DNA of 64,000 nt from Robinsoniella peoriensis (lineage in GTDB: Bacteria; Bacillota; Clostridia; Lachnospirales; Lachnospiraceae), in the NCBI RefSeq assembly GCF_000797495.1, contig NZ_JTGN01000009.1, positions 101,528-165,527 of the forward strand, written 5' to 3'. This document shows, piece after piece, positions 8,363 to 17,899 of the stretch. The notes beneath the pieces are model-generated. The model saw nothing but the letters and a program-made list of their open reading frames with translations, searched no databases and was not told where the DNA came from. The translations under genes were made by a program, and so were the position numbers. How positions within the stretch are numbered: position 1 is the stretch's first letter; every line of letters begins with the position of its first letter.

Positions 8363-10003
8363 CTATTTTGCTGCTTTCCAGGCATCCATCTGTGCCTGCT
8401 TTTCAGCAATGACGTTATCTACGCCAGCTGTTTCCAGTCTCTTTAAAAAGTCAGGAAGTGCCGTTTGGGGATCTACAGATCCTGAGCTTAAAGCAGGAAC
8501 CATTTCTGTAATCACAGAGGTACAGTTTGCCAATTCCGTCTTGACTGGTGTCGGATCAAACACAAATCCGGTTACCGGTGAAATCTCAGCTTTCTTATCT
8601 TCTTCAAAGACCATGCTCTGGGATTGTTTCTGTAAATCTCCTGCTTCATTGCGGTTATATAATGCTCGGGTAAAATCAGGACTGTAAGACTGTCCAATCT
8701 GCCATTCATTAAAGTTAAAGTTATATTTTCCTTCCTGCAAAGCATAGGTTCCGTCATCGCCATAAACGTAATCCACGCCTTCTTCACCCTGTGTGATCAG
8801 CAAATACAGTTCGTCATTTGTATTCAAAAGCTCAATTAATTCAACTGCTTTTTCAATATTTTCAGACTGAGCATTCACTGCAACGGCAGCCGTAGGTCCT
8901 GCCGCAGCAGGAATCACTGTTCTGGTTGTGGAAACTGTTCCAGCCGGTGCTATATCCTTGGTACACATACTCATTTTTGCAGAATCCTCATTACCCGGGA
9001 AGTCCACGCTGTCCGGCCATCCTGACCCGACTTCTGCAATCATCTTCGCTGCTTTTCTGTCCGGGCTGGTATCTTTCACCGTAGCACCGTCTTTTCTGAC
9101 ATAGCCTTTTTCATACCAGTCACGCATAATCGTACAGAATTCTGCAAATTCATCGGTACCAAATTGATTAATTACTTTATCCGGTTCATCAAAACGAATC
9201 CAGCCCGGGGTAGCCATATCTCCAACAGCTTCCATATCCCAGAACAGAGGTTCATTCGCAAATAAATTCCAGGTGGAGGAAGTTTCCCAGCCTATCATAT
9301 CCGGGTGTTTCTCCAGCGCTTTGCCTATGAAATCCCCAGTCATCTGAAGTGCTTCCAGGGTAGGTTTACCCTTAACTGCTTTCCAGTCAAATCCTACCTC
9401 ATCCGCCAGATCTGTCCTATAACGGAAGCCTTGTCTCTTTGCAACGCCCCATTGCTGGTAGTTTACGGAGCCATAGATTTTACCATCCACCTTAACGCCT
9501 TCCCACAGGCCTTCCGGAATTCTCTTATAAGTTTCCGGTGCATATTGGGGAATTAACTCTGTAAGATCTGCATAAGCGCCTTTTGCCGCATTTTCATAAA
9601 AATTGATGCCGCCCCAGTTTGCGGTAAAACATAAGTCCCAGGCATCTCCTGAATTAATCATCAGGTTCATTTTTTCTCCATAAGTAGCACTGTCAATCAT
9701 AACCAGGTTCAATTTTGCATTAATCTCTTTTTCAATGATCTGGTTCGCTTTTTCCATAATACGCTCAGCATCATTTACCGGTCCGTTCATCATATAAAAG
9801 CTTAATTCTACCGGATCGCCGGAAGCTTCTTTTGTTTCTTCCTTATCCCCATCCTTGCTTTCCCCGGTACCCGCATCACTGCCCGGATTCTCCGTACCAT
9901 TTGTTTCTTTCGATGTTTTCTCTGTTGCTGCTCCACATCCTGTGAATGTAGTTGCCAGCATTGCCCCAACAAGTAAGACTGCTATCAGGTTCTTTCTTTT
10001 CAT
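8363..10003 (-). CDS. Extracellular solute-binding lipoprotein of sugar ABC transporter
   Basis: 546 aa. AAGGAGG precedes the ATG. The lipobox TTFTGC puts the lipidated Cys at residue 23, followed by a Ser/Thr/Glu/Gly-rich tether to about residue 65. The rest matches the large family-1 binding proteins of the LipO/YtcQ type, for example the PVELSFYMMNGPVNDAERI start of the mature domain. It would capture an oligosaccharide at the cell surface and hand it to the permeases at 10059 and 10964. Binding proteins of this type often serve unsaturated or rhamnogalacturonan-derived oligosaccharides, but the ligand cannot be read from the sequence. Confidence 0.9.
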   Translation of the reverse strand: MKRKNLIAVLLVGAMLATTFTGCGAATEKTSKETNGTENPGSDAGTGESKDGDKEETKEASGDPVELSFYMMNGPVNDAERIMEKANQIIEKEINAKLNLVMIDSATYGEKMNLMINSGDAWDLCFTANWGGINFYENAAKGAYADLTELIPQYAPETYKRIPEGLWEGVKVDGKIYGSVNYQQWGVAKRQGFRYRTDLADEVGFDWKAVKGKPTLEALQMTGDFIGKALEKHPDMIGWETSSTWNLFANEPLFWDMEAVGDMATPGWIRFDEPDKVINQFGTDEFAEFCTIMRDWYEKGYVRKDGATVKDTSPDRKAAKMIAEVGSGWPDSVDFPGNEDSAKMSMCTKDIAPAGTVSTTRTVIPAAAGPTAAVAVNAQSENIEKAVELIELLNTNDELYLLITQGEEGVDYVYGDDGTYALQEGKYNFNFNEWQIGQSYSPDFTRALYNRNEAGDLQKQSQSMVFEEDKKAEISPVTGFVFDPTPVKTELANCTSVITEMVPALSSGSVDPQTALPDFLKRLETAGVDNVIAEKQAQMDAWKAAK

Positions 10004-10058
10004 GTTGTCTTCCTCCTTAAATTTAATTTATTATTTTTCTGATTTTCATCAGTAAAAA

Positions 10059-10949
10059 TCACTCTTTTACTGCTCCAATTGTCAATCCTTTTTCAAAATA
10101 CTTCTGGAGCAGCGGATATAATAGTATGATTGGTCCGATTGCCAGAACACAGGTTGCCATTCTCGCACCCTCGCTTGGCAGTACCCCCAGTGCCTGTTCA
10201 ATGGAACGGGAAGCCTGGGCATTGGATTGCAGATACCCGATGTTATTCATTAATGACTGCAGCAGATACTGCAATGTATATAATTTCGGGGTTTCAATAT
10301 ACAGGGAACAGGTCATCCAGTCGTTCCAGTATGCAATTGATACAAATAGTCCAATCGTTGCCAGGGATGGTGTGGACAGAGGCAGTACGATCTTAAAAAA
10401 TGTCCGGAACTCTCCGGAACCGTCAATTCTTGCCGATTCAATCAGCGAATTGGGAATTGACTTAAAAAAGTTTTTCATAATCAGTACATTTACAGCCGAT
10501 ACCAGATTGATTAAAATTAAAACCCAAATGGTATTCTTTAGATGCAGGTATCTGGTCATTAACATATACTGTGGCACCAGACCGCCGTTAAACAAGACCG
10601 GTATGTATACAAAGAATGAGATTTTTTCTCTCCAAGTCACTTCATCTCTCGTCAGCGAGTATGCCAGCATAGCGGTGATCAGAAGATGCAGTGCCGTACC
10701 CATAACCGTTACCACAATCGTTACTACATATGCCTGTGCCACAGATGCCGCTCCGCTGAACACATAGCGGTAAGAGTCCGTGCTGAACACTTTCGGAATA
10801 AAATGATAACCATCCACCATCAGAGAGGTTTCCCCGGTAAATGAAATCCCCACAACCAAAAGCAGCGGCACGACACAGATTAAACTAAGGCATAAAAAAA
10901 TCGTATGAATGCCTACCTTAAAAACACTTACAGTTCTTTTCTTTTTCAT
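10059..10949 (-). CDS. Sugar ABC transporter permease (LplC/YtcP type)
   Basis: 296 aa, six predicted membrane segments, with the binding-protein-dependent permease EAA loop (LIESARIDGSGEFRTF, then IVLPLSTPS). GGAG precedes ATG 10949. The C-terminus EKGLTIGAVKE is typical of CUT1-family LplC/YtcP proteins. It forms the inner-membrane channel with the neighbouring permease 14 nt upstream. No ATPase gene is in the operon, so a shared MsmX/UgpC-type ATPase from elsewhere is expected. Confidence 0.92.
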   Translation of the reverse strand: MKKKRTVSVFKVGIHTIFLCLSLICVVPLLLVVGISFTGETSLMVDGYHFIPKVFSTDSYRYVFSGAASVAQAYVVTIVVTVMGTALHLLITAMLAYSLTRDEVTWREKISFFVYIPVLFNGGLVPQYMLMTRYLHLKNTIWVLILINLVSAVNVLIMKNFFKSIPNSLIESARIDGSGEFRTFFKIVLPLSTPSLATIGLFVSIAYWNDWMTCSLYIETPKLYTLQYLLQSLMNNIGYLQSNAQASRSIEQALGVLPSEGARMATCVLAIGPIILLYPLLQKYFEKGLTIGAVKE

Positions 10950-10963
10950 AGGATCTCCTTCCC

Positions 10964-11944
10964 TTAAAATAGTGCGCTGTCCGGATCGATTTTCTTAATG
11001 ATTTTATTGGAAATCAGAACCAGGGCAAATCCAATTGTAGACTGATAAAGCCCCACTGCCGCCGACATTCCATAATCATTAATTTTTTTCAGGGATCGGA
11101 AAACGTAAGTATCAATGACATCTGTTGCCGGATATAGTGCACCTGCATCATTTGGCAGGGTATAGAATGCATTCCAGTCTCCAAGACCGCCGTTAAACAG
11201 CTTTCCTACCCAGAGCAAGGACAGAACGATCATGGTTGTACGGATCAGAGGCAGTGTAATAAACTTAATCTGCTGCCATTTCGTAGCTCCATCTAACTGT
11301 GCCGCTTCATAATAGTCTGTATTGATACCCGCAATTGCAGCAACATACAGGACAGAGTAGTAACCGACATTTTTCCAGAGATAAGCCAGCGGCATAATCG
11401 CTCTCCACTTAGACGGCTCGCTGTACCATTGTATCCCTTCTATCCCGAATTTTCCCAGGACATTATTAATAATACCTCTGTCTACGCTTAAAAAACTAAA
11501 TAATATATACTGAATAACGATCCAGGATAAAAAAGTAGGAATCAGTATGGCGCCTTTATAAGCAGCGGATACATATTTGTTTTTCACTTCATTCAACAAG
11601 ATGGCAAGTGCCACCGCCACTACCGTTACCAGAACTGCTTCTATAATATTGTACAGAATCGTATTCATCGTAACAATTCTTGCTGTATCGGATTTAAAGA
11701 AAAACTCAAAGTTCTTAAATAAAGGGTTGATAAATTCACTGCCGAAAATCCCATCCGTGGGTTTATAATTTTTAAAAGCCAGTATTACCCCCGGCATTGG
11801 CAGATAAAAAATCAATGTGATCATGAAAAGTCCCGGAGCCATCATTAAATAAAATGGCATTTGTTTTTTTACCGATCGTTTCCAATTACGCTGCCCGTTT
11901 ACTGCAAAACTTTTACCTTTCTTACGATTACTTATTTTCTTCAT
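10964..11944 (-). CDS. Sugar ABC transporter permease (LplB/YteP type)
   Basis: 326 aa. AAGGAGGG precedes ATG 11944. A basic N-terminus is followed by six membrane segments, and the EAA loop is YYEAAQLDGATKWQQI with ITLPLIRT. The C-terminus KIDPDSALF is characteristic of LplB-type CUT1 permeases. It pairs with the permease at 10059. It is separated from the upstream glycosidase gene by about 150 nt that contain only a weak hairpin (TTCGTTTTC pairing with GAAAACGAA near 12024-12068). Confidence 0.92.
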   Translation of the reverse strand: MKKISNRKKGKSFAVNGQRNWKRSVKKQMPFYLMMAPGLFMITLIFYLPMPGVILAFKNYKPTDGIFGSEFINPLFKNFEFFFKSDTARIVTMNTILYNIIEAVLVTVVAVALAILLNEVKNKYVSAAYKGAILIPTFLSWIVIQYILFSFLSVDRGIINNVLGKFGIEGIQWYSEPSKWRAIMPLAYLWKNVGYYSVLYVAAIAGINTDYYEAAQLDGATKWQQIKFITLPLIRTTMIVLSLLWVGKLFNGGLGDWNAFYTLPNDAGALYPATDVIDTYVFRSLKKINDYGMSAAVGLYQSTIGFALVLISNKIIKKIDPDSALF

Positions 11945-12091
11945 TTTAAATTTCCCTCCTTAATCTGTTCCCTATTATGCCCTTAATGCCTACGCTTTTC
12001 AACAAAGATATTTTCGAAAACCTTCGTTTTCTTCCTGTTTTAGCATTTTTATCTCTCTGAAAACGAACACTTTTCAGGATTACAGCAGATT

Positions 12092-14119
12092 TCATGATTT
12101 TAACACGATGCAGCGGGAAGTCATGTGCTCCAGCATGACCGGCAAAAGTATCCCGCCTTCCCTTTTTTCAAATTGCAGCGGAACCGGCTTTCCTTCTTCT
12201 CTGGAAATTTCAAATGCGTCCTGTACCGGAAATGGAAGATCTAATTTCACATTTTCAAAATCATCCGTTGCATAATTGAACAGTAACAGCACTTGCTGTC
12301 CCTCCCGGCTAAAATGACTTACGGTTACATAGGGACAATTTTCTATGATTACAGGCTGCCGTACATCCTTCATGGATAAGATGAGGTGCCTTAGCATTTC
12401 CTGTCTCACCGGGTTTAACAAAAAGTTATGCCTGTCACGCATATGGCCGTAGGGCAGTATCACGGCGCGGTTCGTTACATAGACAACTCCTTCTCCTACG
12501 ACAAAACCATCCGGTGCTTTTAGCACAGAAACTGTCTGGTGCGGCTCTTTTGTATACGTTATATTAAGGTAATCCCCCGTTTCCCCCATGGTCTGAGCAG
12601 AAATCCTGGCATACGGCAGGTTCTGGAACCGTTGTTCTGTAATCACCTGTTCGTAGCTGTGCTTACCGGTATTTGCCGGATACCATTCACAGGAAGTAAT
12701 TCCCAGCAGACAGCCAAGCCCCATATCCACCAGGGTTTCCACTGCTTCTCCTTCCAGCAGGAGGACATTGTCAGAAAACATCTTCGTGATTTCACATGGT
12801 TTTAAATTTCGAAAATACTGTCCGCTGACCGCCATAATCTCTCCTGTTTTGGAACAGTCATCACAATAATGGTTCGCCATGCCAAATGCAGAAAGGTATT
12901 CTGCCCAGAATGTCTCCCAGGGCTGTATGGCTGATAAACATCTTGTTCCGTCTGTATGTATGGTATAGGAAGAATTGCTGCTGTACATTACACAAATGCC
13001 TTTTTCCTCACTGCCTTTCAGATGCAGACCTGTGATCCCGGTTAAATATGGTTTTGCCCTGCTTAGCAGTTCATCATATTTTTGTTCCTTATTTATGCCG
13101 TTCCCTATCATATCGAAGAGATTCATGGTGATTCCGTCTGCCCCCACAGCCAGGGCACTTTCTATTTCCAGGCGTGTAAAACGGTGAGATTTAGAAAATG
13201 TTGTATGGGGGAAATTATCCAGCTCAGGCCAAAGCTGCGCCTGGCCTTTTGTCATGGCTGCACTCAGTTTGGTAGTCTTTTGGAAATCCAGTGCATACTG
13301 GCGGGGCGAAGCTTCTGCATATGCCGGCAGATGCGGGCGGTTCAAAGGCGCCGTCTCACCTGATAAACCGGAGAAAATACCGTTCCAGTCACGTCCCTCC
13401 ACGCAGTGCACCTCCGGACCGGAACTCATAAGTCCCATCCTTGTATGGGGAGATATCTCATGGACCGCCTCACCCAGAAGAGCTGCAAAACCACACATGG
13501 TATCTCTTGCGGTATCCAGCCACACCTTCCGGTAAGGATGTGGGGAACCCTGGCACAGAATGCCCTCCAGAAAACTTTCCATATCCACTTCTTTTCCTAT
13601 ACGTTTGTCAAACTCTCTCTTATGCAGTTCACAAAAGCATCCTCCCCATTCCAGCGGGGGATGATTGTGCAGCCTGAAATCATCTTCAATCCATATAACC
13701 GCAAAATGAAGATCTGCATACAAACCATAAACAGCTTTGATATAGTCCTGAAATTGTTGATCCAAAGGGCAGGCTACTACGTCTGCTTTCCTGCCGTTAT
13801 AATCAGCCATAGTGGTAAAATTCTGATCTTCTGCTAAGGTTCTTCCCCGGTCTGCATGGAGAACCGTTGTCCAGGGGTTTAAGGATACGCTGATTCCCTC
13901 TTCATTTAACTTGGGCTTAAACTTTTCTATCATTTGAAGCCACTCTTTTGTCTTCTCCAATGATAAATGCCCCTGATTGACTTCTTCCATATTCAGAAAA
14001 AACTGGACGTCATCAATCTGTGCAGATTTACAAAACTTCAATAAATCATAAAACTTCTCTTCTGCGTAAAAATCCGGGCAGATGCCAATACGCAGCGAGT
14101 AAGTAAATTTTTCATTCAT
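12092..14119 (-). CDS. Predicted TIM-barrel glycoside hydrolase, family unassigned
   Basis: 675 aa, no signal peptide, so cytoplasmic. GGAG precedes ATG 14119. The N-terminal half reads as a TIM barrel: strand SLRIGICPDF, then AVIWIEDDFRLHNH with acidic residues at a strand end (candidate acid/base), then LWPELDNFPHTTFSKSHRF (candidate second acid). The middle (about 430-500) resembles the GATase-like trimerisation domain of GH42-type enzymes (DNVLLLEGEAVETL), and the C-terminus is a beta domain. It is the first gene of the transporter operon, divergent from the AraC regulator. It probably cleaves the imported oligosaccharide. I do not recognise an exact CAZy family. Confidence 0.65.
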   Translation of the reverse strand: MNEKFTYSLRIGICPDFYAEEKFYDLLKFCKSAQIDDVQFFLNMEEVNQGHLSLEKTKEWLQMIEKFKPKLNEEGISVSLNPWTTVLHADRGRTLAEDQNFTTMADYNGRKADVVACPLDQQFQDYIKAVYGLYADLHFAVIWIEDDFRLHNHPPLEWGGCFCELHKREFDKRIGKEVDMESFLEGILCQGSPHPYRKVWLDTARDTMCGFAALLGEAVHEISPHTRMGLMSSGPEVHCVEGRDWNGIFSGLSGETAPLNRPHLPAYAEASPRQYALDFQKTTKLSAAMTKGQAQLWPELDNFPHTTFSKSHRFTRLEIESALAVGADGITMNLFDMIGNGINKEQKYDELLSRAKPYLTGITGLHLKGSEEKGICVMYSSNSSYTIHTDGTRCLSAIQPWETFWAEYLSAFGMANHYCDDCSKTGEIMAVSGQYFRNLKPCEITKMFSDNVLLLEGEAVETLVDMGLGCLLGITSCEWYPANTGKHSYEQVITEQRFQNLPYARISAQTMGETGDYLNITYTKEPHQTVSVLKAPDGFVVGEGVVYVTNRAVILPYGHMRDRHNFLLNPVRQEMLRHLILSMKDVRQPVIIENCPYVTVSHFSREGQQVLLLFNYATDDFENVKLDLPFPVQDAFEISREEGKPVPLQFEKREGGILLPVMLEHMTSRCIVLKS

Positions 14120-14147
14120 TCTTCTTCTCCTTCACTTATTTTTTCCC

Positions 14148-14176
14148 ATTATGCGTTAATTTCCGGAATTTCACAA
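14148..14176 (-). promoter_or_regulatory. Promoter of the 14119 operon, with palindrome in spacer
   Basis: Minus-strand -35 TTGTGA (14176-14171) and -10 CATAAT (14153-14148) are separated by 17 nt. The palindrome TTCCGGAA (14161-14168) sits between them, a position where a bound regulator would block or remodel polymerase binding. Confidence 0.5.
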
Positions 14177-14187
14177 CGATGACTCTT

Positions 14188-14207
14188 TAGAAATTCACAT
14201 ATTTCTA
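14188..14207. promoter_or_regulatory. Inverted repeat in the divergent region, possible operator
   Basis: TAGAAAT and ATTTCTA are separated by 6 nt between the divergent promoters of the 14119 operon and the AraC regulator. It is a plausible regulator site; function is inferred from position only. Confidence 0.35.
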
Positions 14208-14270
14208 ATAAATATACCTCTCTGAATTTTAATCTTTTCTACGATTACTATCACTTTCTCCAATTCTCTA

Positions 14271-14298
14271 TTGAATCTTTTCTTATTTTTATTATAAT
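14271..14298 (+). promoter_or_regulatory. Promoter of AraC-type sensor regulator
   Basis: TTGAAT (14271-14276) and a perfect TATAAT (14293-14298) with a 16-nt spacer lie about 35 nt before the start codon at 14332. Confidence 0.65.
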
Positions 14299-14331
14299 GA
14301 TATTATCAAAAGGCAAAGGTGGAAGAAATAA

Positions 14332-16719
14332 ATGAAAGCAATTAAATTCAAAAAACTGCATACAGACTCCCAAAAAAGCAGGAGCTTTTTTAACAGCACG
14401 CTCCTTAGCTTACTTGCAATATCTGTAATTATTACCATTCTTCTTTCTTCTTTTCTTTCCATTAACTATGGAAAAACTTCGCTGAAACTGACTTCCGGTT
14501 TTAACCAGAACCTGGTATCACAGACAAATTATACCGTGGAACAGCTCAATGACAATATACAGCGGGTGACCCGTTCTCTCATTAATAATAATGACATTAT
14601 TTCGTTTCTTTATATGAATAACCGCTCTTCCACCACTCCGATTCTGGCAAGCCGCGTACTGGATAACCAGCTGGTTGTACTTCCTTATGTTGAAAGCATC
14701 TATCTCTATAACGCGCAGCTGGATTTATTCTTTTCGTCTAAAAACGGCAGCCAGTCAGGCAGCAGTGAATTTACAGATTCGGATTGTGTAAAGTTGGTGA
14801 CAGACCCGGACTTTATCGCCGCTTATGATAAACACCCGATTCCAAGAAGGATTAACGAAATGACCCAGAATGCTGAAATTCTCTCCTACGTCTACTATGA
14901 TTCCTACACCGGCAAGGACGGACGCAGGAATGCTATTATAATTAATACTTATGCCTCCTCTCTGACAGATGCCATCCATTCCATGAACAGATATAAAGAG
15001 GGAACCCCTATGGATTTCATTGTAATGGATTCTGACATGACCGTATTAAGTTCTGTACTGACCCCCAGGCTTCTGGAAAATGCCGACACATTCTCATCTT
15101 TTAAGGAAAAATTTGCAGACGATAAACGATTCGGCAACGGTTTTTTTACCATTGATAAAACCCGCTATTTTTATTCCTTTACACGTGACAATGTGAATAA
15201 CTGGTACCTGATCAGCTTGGTTCCCTCCAGTATTATTTTTAAAGATATTATCTCAGCCGTACTGATCAGTTCCGCCATTATGATATCTGTTTTTCTGTTC
15301 TGCATCCTCCTGTGCTTATTCTTTGCCAAGAGGCTGAATACACCGATACAGAAAGTAACCCACTTGCTGGAAGACCAGGCCTATGGCGATTCCGATGTAA
15401 AGCTTCAGGTTCCAACTGAATTTCAGCATATTCTGACAGTATTTGAATCTTTGCACCAGAACAATCAAAAATTGAATACTTTAAAGAAAAAAAATGCCCA
15501 AAGCTATAAAGAGTCTTTCCTGAACAGCCTGGTCACAGGAAACCGCACTGAACCTGTTGACAGCACTCTGCGCGCACTGGAGTCCCAGAATCTTACTTAT
15601 CTTACAGACCAGCCGATATGCATGGCTGTCCTGAAAATTGATAACTACCAGGATTTTCTCAATGCCAACGCACCGAATGAATTATGGGTATTCCGATTCT
15701 CAATCGCTAACATCGCCGAGGAAATTGTCAGACAGTCCTTCACCTGCAATCTTTTCAGCCGGGAAAATGACAAATTTGTAATATTAATTAATTGCGGGAA
15801 AGAACTTCCCAATGAAGCTTTCCATCAGAAGCTGCAGAACATATTCCTTTCCATTCAAAAAAACGTAGACCGGTACTTAAAGCTGTCATTAACCGTGGCA
15901 TACAGCACCCTGTTTAAGGGTCTGGAACACTTGCCCAGCATGTATATCAATATGGAGAACTCACTGCTGCAGAAAATACGTTACGGACACTCCAGTATTA
16001 TCAGCCCGCAGATGATGGATGACCTGAATTCCGATATTTTCTTTTTCCCTAAGCAATTATCAGAACGACTGTCTTCCGCTGTATTAAATGGAAAAACGGA
16101 ACAGGCTTTGGAAACCTACCAGAAAATTTCCCAACAGCTCTTTTCCTATGACTATAATGAGATTATGTCTTCCAGCATACGGCTTATTTATGACTTGTAT
16201 TTTCAGATATCCGATAAATATCCTGTTTTAAAAGAAGACTGCATGACACTATTAAAGGACTGTCTGGTTGACCTGAAAAATGTAGAAATTGCATCTGATA
16301 TCAGCCGGCTCATGGATACTTTACTCCAGTCCCTCTGCAGCAAAATAGCGTTTCTCCATGATAATCCATTCAGCCAGAATACGGATATCGTAACACAGCG
16401 TATCTGCCAGATCGTAGACCGGGAATTTTCCAACCCCTCTTTATGCCTGAGTTCTATCTCAGAAGAGATTGGGCTTTCCCCCAATTATATCGGACAGATT
16501 TTTAAATCAGCCATGCAGAAATCTGTTGCCCAGTATATCACAGATCTTCGAATGGAAATGCTTGCCCACTATCTGAATGAGACAAAACTTCCATTAAATA
16601 AGATCCTGGATAAAATCGGCATGGAAAAAAATAATTACTTTTATACCCGATTCAAGAAGTACTTTAAAGTATCTCTTGGTGAATACCGCATGAATACACA
16701 CTTACGTAATGATGAGTAA
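14332..16719 (+). CDS. Membrane-anchored sensor AraC-family regulator
   Basis: 795 aa. GGTGGA precedes ATG 14332. Two membrane helices (about residues 24-45 and 303-325) bracket a roughly 250-residue extracellular dCache-like sensor. Then come a HAMP-like/linker region and a C-terminal AraC DNA-binding domain with two helix-turn-helix units (SLCLSSISEEIGLSPNYI; NKILDKIGMEKNNYFYTRF). Such one-piece transmembrane regulators sense an extracellular sugar and activate adjacent transporter operons. It is divergent from the 14119 operon and is likely its regulator. A strong palindrome terminates it. Confidence 0.9.
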   Translation: MKAIKFKKLHTDSQKSRSFFNSTLLSLLAISVIITILLSSFLSINYGKTSLKLTSGFNQNLVSQTNYTVEQLNDNIQRVTRSLINNNDIISFLYMNNRSSTTPILASRVLDNQLVVLPYVESIYLYNAQLDLFFSSKNGSQSGSSEFTDSDCVKLVTDPDFIAAYDKHPIPRRINEMTQNAEILSYVYYDSYTGKDGRRNAIIINTYASSLTDAIHSMNRYKEGTPMDFIVMDSDMTVLSSVLTPRLLENADTFSSFKEKFADDKRFGNGFFTIDKTRYFYSFTRDNVNNWYLISLVPSSIIFKDIISAVLISSAIMISVFLFCILLCLFFAKRLNTPIQKVTHLLEDQAYGDSDVKLQVPTEFQHILTVFESLHQNNQKLNTLKKKNAQSYKESFLNSLVTGNRTEPVDSTLRALESQNLTYLTDQPICMAVLKIDNYQDFLNANAPNELWVFRFSIANIAEEIVRQSFTCNLFSRENDKFVILINCGKELPNEAFHQKLQNIFLSIQKNVDRYLKLSLTVAYSTLFKGLEHLPSMYINMENSLLQKIRYGHSSIISPQMMDDLNSDIFFFPKQLSERLSSAVLNGKTEQALETYQKISQQLFSYDYNEIMSSSIRLIYDLYFQISDKYPVLKEDCMTLLKDCLVDLKNVEIASDISRLMDTLLQSLCSKIAFLHDNPFSQNTDIVTQRICQIVDREFSNPSLCLSSISEEIGLSPNYIGQIFKSAMQKSVAQYITDLRMEMLAHYLNETKLPLNKILDKIGMEKNNYFYTRFKKYFKVSLGEYRMNTHLRNDE

Positions 16720-16725
16720 TGAAAG

Positions 16726-16763
16726 AAAGGCTGTCCCCGGACGATCGTCCGGGGACAGCCTTT
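16726..16763. terminator. Perfect palindromic terminator, likely bidirectional
   Basis: A fully self-complementary 38-bp palindrome (arms AAAGGCTGTCCCCGG and complement around ACGATCGT) lies 7 nt after the AraC stop and ends in TTTT. It also faces the end of the minus-strand operon at 16838. Confidence 0.85.
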
Positions 16764-16837
16764 TAGAAAACTCTCTTACCATCTTATTTTTCACTCTCTG
16801 CAGGAATCACTGAAAATGCATCCTGCAATAATATGAT

Positions 16838-17872
16838 TCATTCTTTGCCACTCCCTTCTATAACGGGATACAGGGAGGCTTCGTACAGTGCTTTCAGATT
16901 CTGTATTTTCCAATCCGGGGTTGATCCATTCCCCATAGTCATCATCAGGCGTCCATCCCTTCTGCCATATGCTTTCATCAGAAATGCAATTTCTTCCTTT
17001 ACCTCTTCTGCAGAACCAAAAGCCATCAGATACTGTACATCCACGCCTGCTAAAATACAAATCTGTCCGCCAAATTTTTCCGCAATCTCCTGCTCATTCA
17101 TAGTATTCTTCTGGATAGGATGGATCACATCCAGTCCGATTTCAATCAAATCGGGCAGAAACAGCTCAATATTGCCGCAGCTGTGCAGCCAGAAATGAGT
17201 TCCCAGCTCATGTGCCTTGTCAATGAGCTTTTTATAATATGGTTTGAAAAACTCCCGGAAAATATCCAGGGAAAAGAAAGGTGCCGTCTGTGTCCCAATA
17301 TCATCGGATACAAAAAAACCATCTACATCCAGCTCTTCTTTTGTCCGCTCCATAATCCGCATATAAAAATCCGTCAGTCTGGTAAATAAACGGTGAATTT
17401 CTTCCGGATACAGATAAAAATCAGTAAGCGCATTTTCCATTCCCCGCAAGGACCAAAGCCGCTCAAAAAAACAATACCACCATCTTCCCAGCAGGTAACG
17501 CCCATCCTTTTCTTTTTTTCCCAAAATAAGAGCCGGTGATTTTGGATCTGGAAAAGTATCATAGAATTCCCCCGCATCCTCCCAGTCCTCAATCAGACAC
17601 TGAGCATCCAGCCCCCTTCCCTCCAAACTATGTTTTCCGGGTGCCGCCCAGTAAAAGTCAGGATCTTCTTTTGGTCCCTCAGTCATTCCCGGCATCTGTA
17701 AAAATACTTCATCCACATCACAGGGGTACTTCTCCAGCCAGGCATTGCGTTTTCCGGCATCATTTTCAAATACATTATCATAGATCCAGATATCATATAG
17801 GAGCGGAATTCTTTTCGCTGCCCCTTTTCCCTCAATTACACGTAACACATCCTCTTTCTTCAATACTTCCAT
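16838..17872 (-). CDS. Uroporphyrinogen-decarboxylase-family protein (HSCG type)
   Basis: 344 aa; AAAGGA precedes ATG 17872. The fold signature is that of the UroD/MtaA/CmuA superfamily: acidic DDIGTQTAPFFSL, then FWLHSCGN near residue 235, where His and Cys correspond to the zinc ligands of corrinoid-dependent methyltransferases. It lacks the heme-pathway context of HemE and is shorter at the N-terminus. It is the last gene of the operon, 27 nt after a paralogue. A role in methyl transfer or demethylation of a glycan component is plausible but inferred; no corrinoid-protein gene is nearby. Confidence 0.8.
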   Translation of the reverse strand: MEVLKKEDVLRVIEGKGAAKRIPLLYDIWIYDNVFENDAGKRNAWLEKYPCDVDEVFLQMPGMTEGPKEDPDFYWAAPGKHSLEGRGLDAQCLIEDWEDAGEFYDTFPDPKSPALILGKKEKDGRYLLGRWWYCFFERLWSLRGMENALTDFYLYPEEIHRLFTRLTDFYMRIMERTKEELDVDGFFVSDDIGTQTAPFFSLDIFREFFKPYYKKLIDKAHELGTHFWLHSCGNIELFLPDLIEIGLDVIHPIQKNTMNEQEIAEKFGGQICILAGVDVQYLMAFGSAEEVKEEIAFLMKAYGRRDGRLMMTMGNGSTPDWKIQNLKALYEASLYPVIEGSGKE

Positions 17873-17899
17873 GCTGCATCCTTTCTTTGTGTACCTTCA

